Source of the DNA: Cordylochernes scorpioides
Lineage: Eukaryota > Arthropoda > Arachnida > Pseudoscorpiones > Chernetidae
Reading direction: 5' to 3'
Length of the DNA: 64,000 bases
NCBI GenBank assembly: GCA_030710605.1
Contig: CP092875.1
Coordinates: forward strand, 63,115,845-63,179,844
Below the pieces are notes generated by a model. That model worked only from the letters and a program-made list of their open reading frames with translations, made no database searches and was not told where the DNA came from. Both the position numbers and the translations under genes were made by a program. This document shows positions 63,951 through 64,000 of this stretch, piece by piece (within the stretch, counting starts at the first letter, position 1; each line of letters opens with the position of its first letter).

Positions 63951-64000
63951 TTCTTCAAAAGCAAATCGGCATTTTTTGTCGTTATCCTTAAATTAGATTC

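Larger units (their letters stand above)
61624..64000 (-). mobile_element. Ty3/gypsy retrotransposon, 3' part, continues beyond window
   Basis: LTR, integrase and RNase H/RT in minus orientation; gag, protease and the 5' LTR would lie past the window end. It is inserted into or beside a (TA)n array, so the target duplication cannot be read. Confidence 0.85.

Overview
The window is eukaryotic, AT-rich, intron-like DNA, most probably from an arthropod and plausibly a spider or other chelicerate. One piece of host protein-coding sequence is clear: a 110-bp exon at 4328-4437 with canonical splice signals. It encodes part of the ligand-binding domain of a nicotinic acetylcholine receptor subunit. 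The rest looks like intron sequence filled with mobile elements. There is also a tRNA-Tyr gene with a 14-nt intron (6923-7009), a possible minus-strand exon of unknown identity (52482-52682), and a 100-N assembly gap (37849-37948).

Layout. 1-1660 is the 3' part of a LINE (LINE-a). 3680-5982 holds hairpin and TIR elements around the receptor exon. 6541-7136 holds the tRNA-Tyr gene and a partial duplicate. 8627-18699 is a DDE transposon with about 420-bp terminal inverted repeats (copy A). It was split by a LINE-a insertion, which in turn contains a mariner and a decayed Ty3/gypsy element. 19203-33402 is a symmetric block: two inverted copies of the same transposon (B and C) enclose a gypsy LTR fragment, an I-type LINE (LINE-D, itself split by LINE-G with a clear target-site duplication), and a minus-strand LINE (LINE-E) carrying a solo LTR and a tRNA-like insert. 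Copy C keeps an uninterrupted 368-residue transposase. 33405-61200 is mostly AT-rich with many small hairpins, MITEs and minisatellites. 61225-64000 is a (TA)n-rich array followed by a gypsy element with its 3' LTR, running off the window end.

Three signals stand out. (1) A 387-bp inverted-repeat element at 44012-44398 contains, on the minus strand, what looks like a complete hammerhead ribozyme (CTGATGA, a 4-bp stem II, GAAA, a minimal stem III, a 5-bp stem I), the type known from Penelope-like retroelements. Several other hairpin elements carry decayed versions of this core. (2) The 10-mer TAGATGGCGC, the core of the CTCF insulator motif, occurs about ten times, almost always inside the arms or at the edge of mobile elements of at least four unrelated families. 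(3) The palindromic B/C transposon pair could behave as one composite element, or give long double-stranded RNA if transcribed.

Nearly all other coding sequence is decayed mobile-element protein. Functions are inferred from motifs read by eye; no database search was run.
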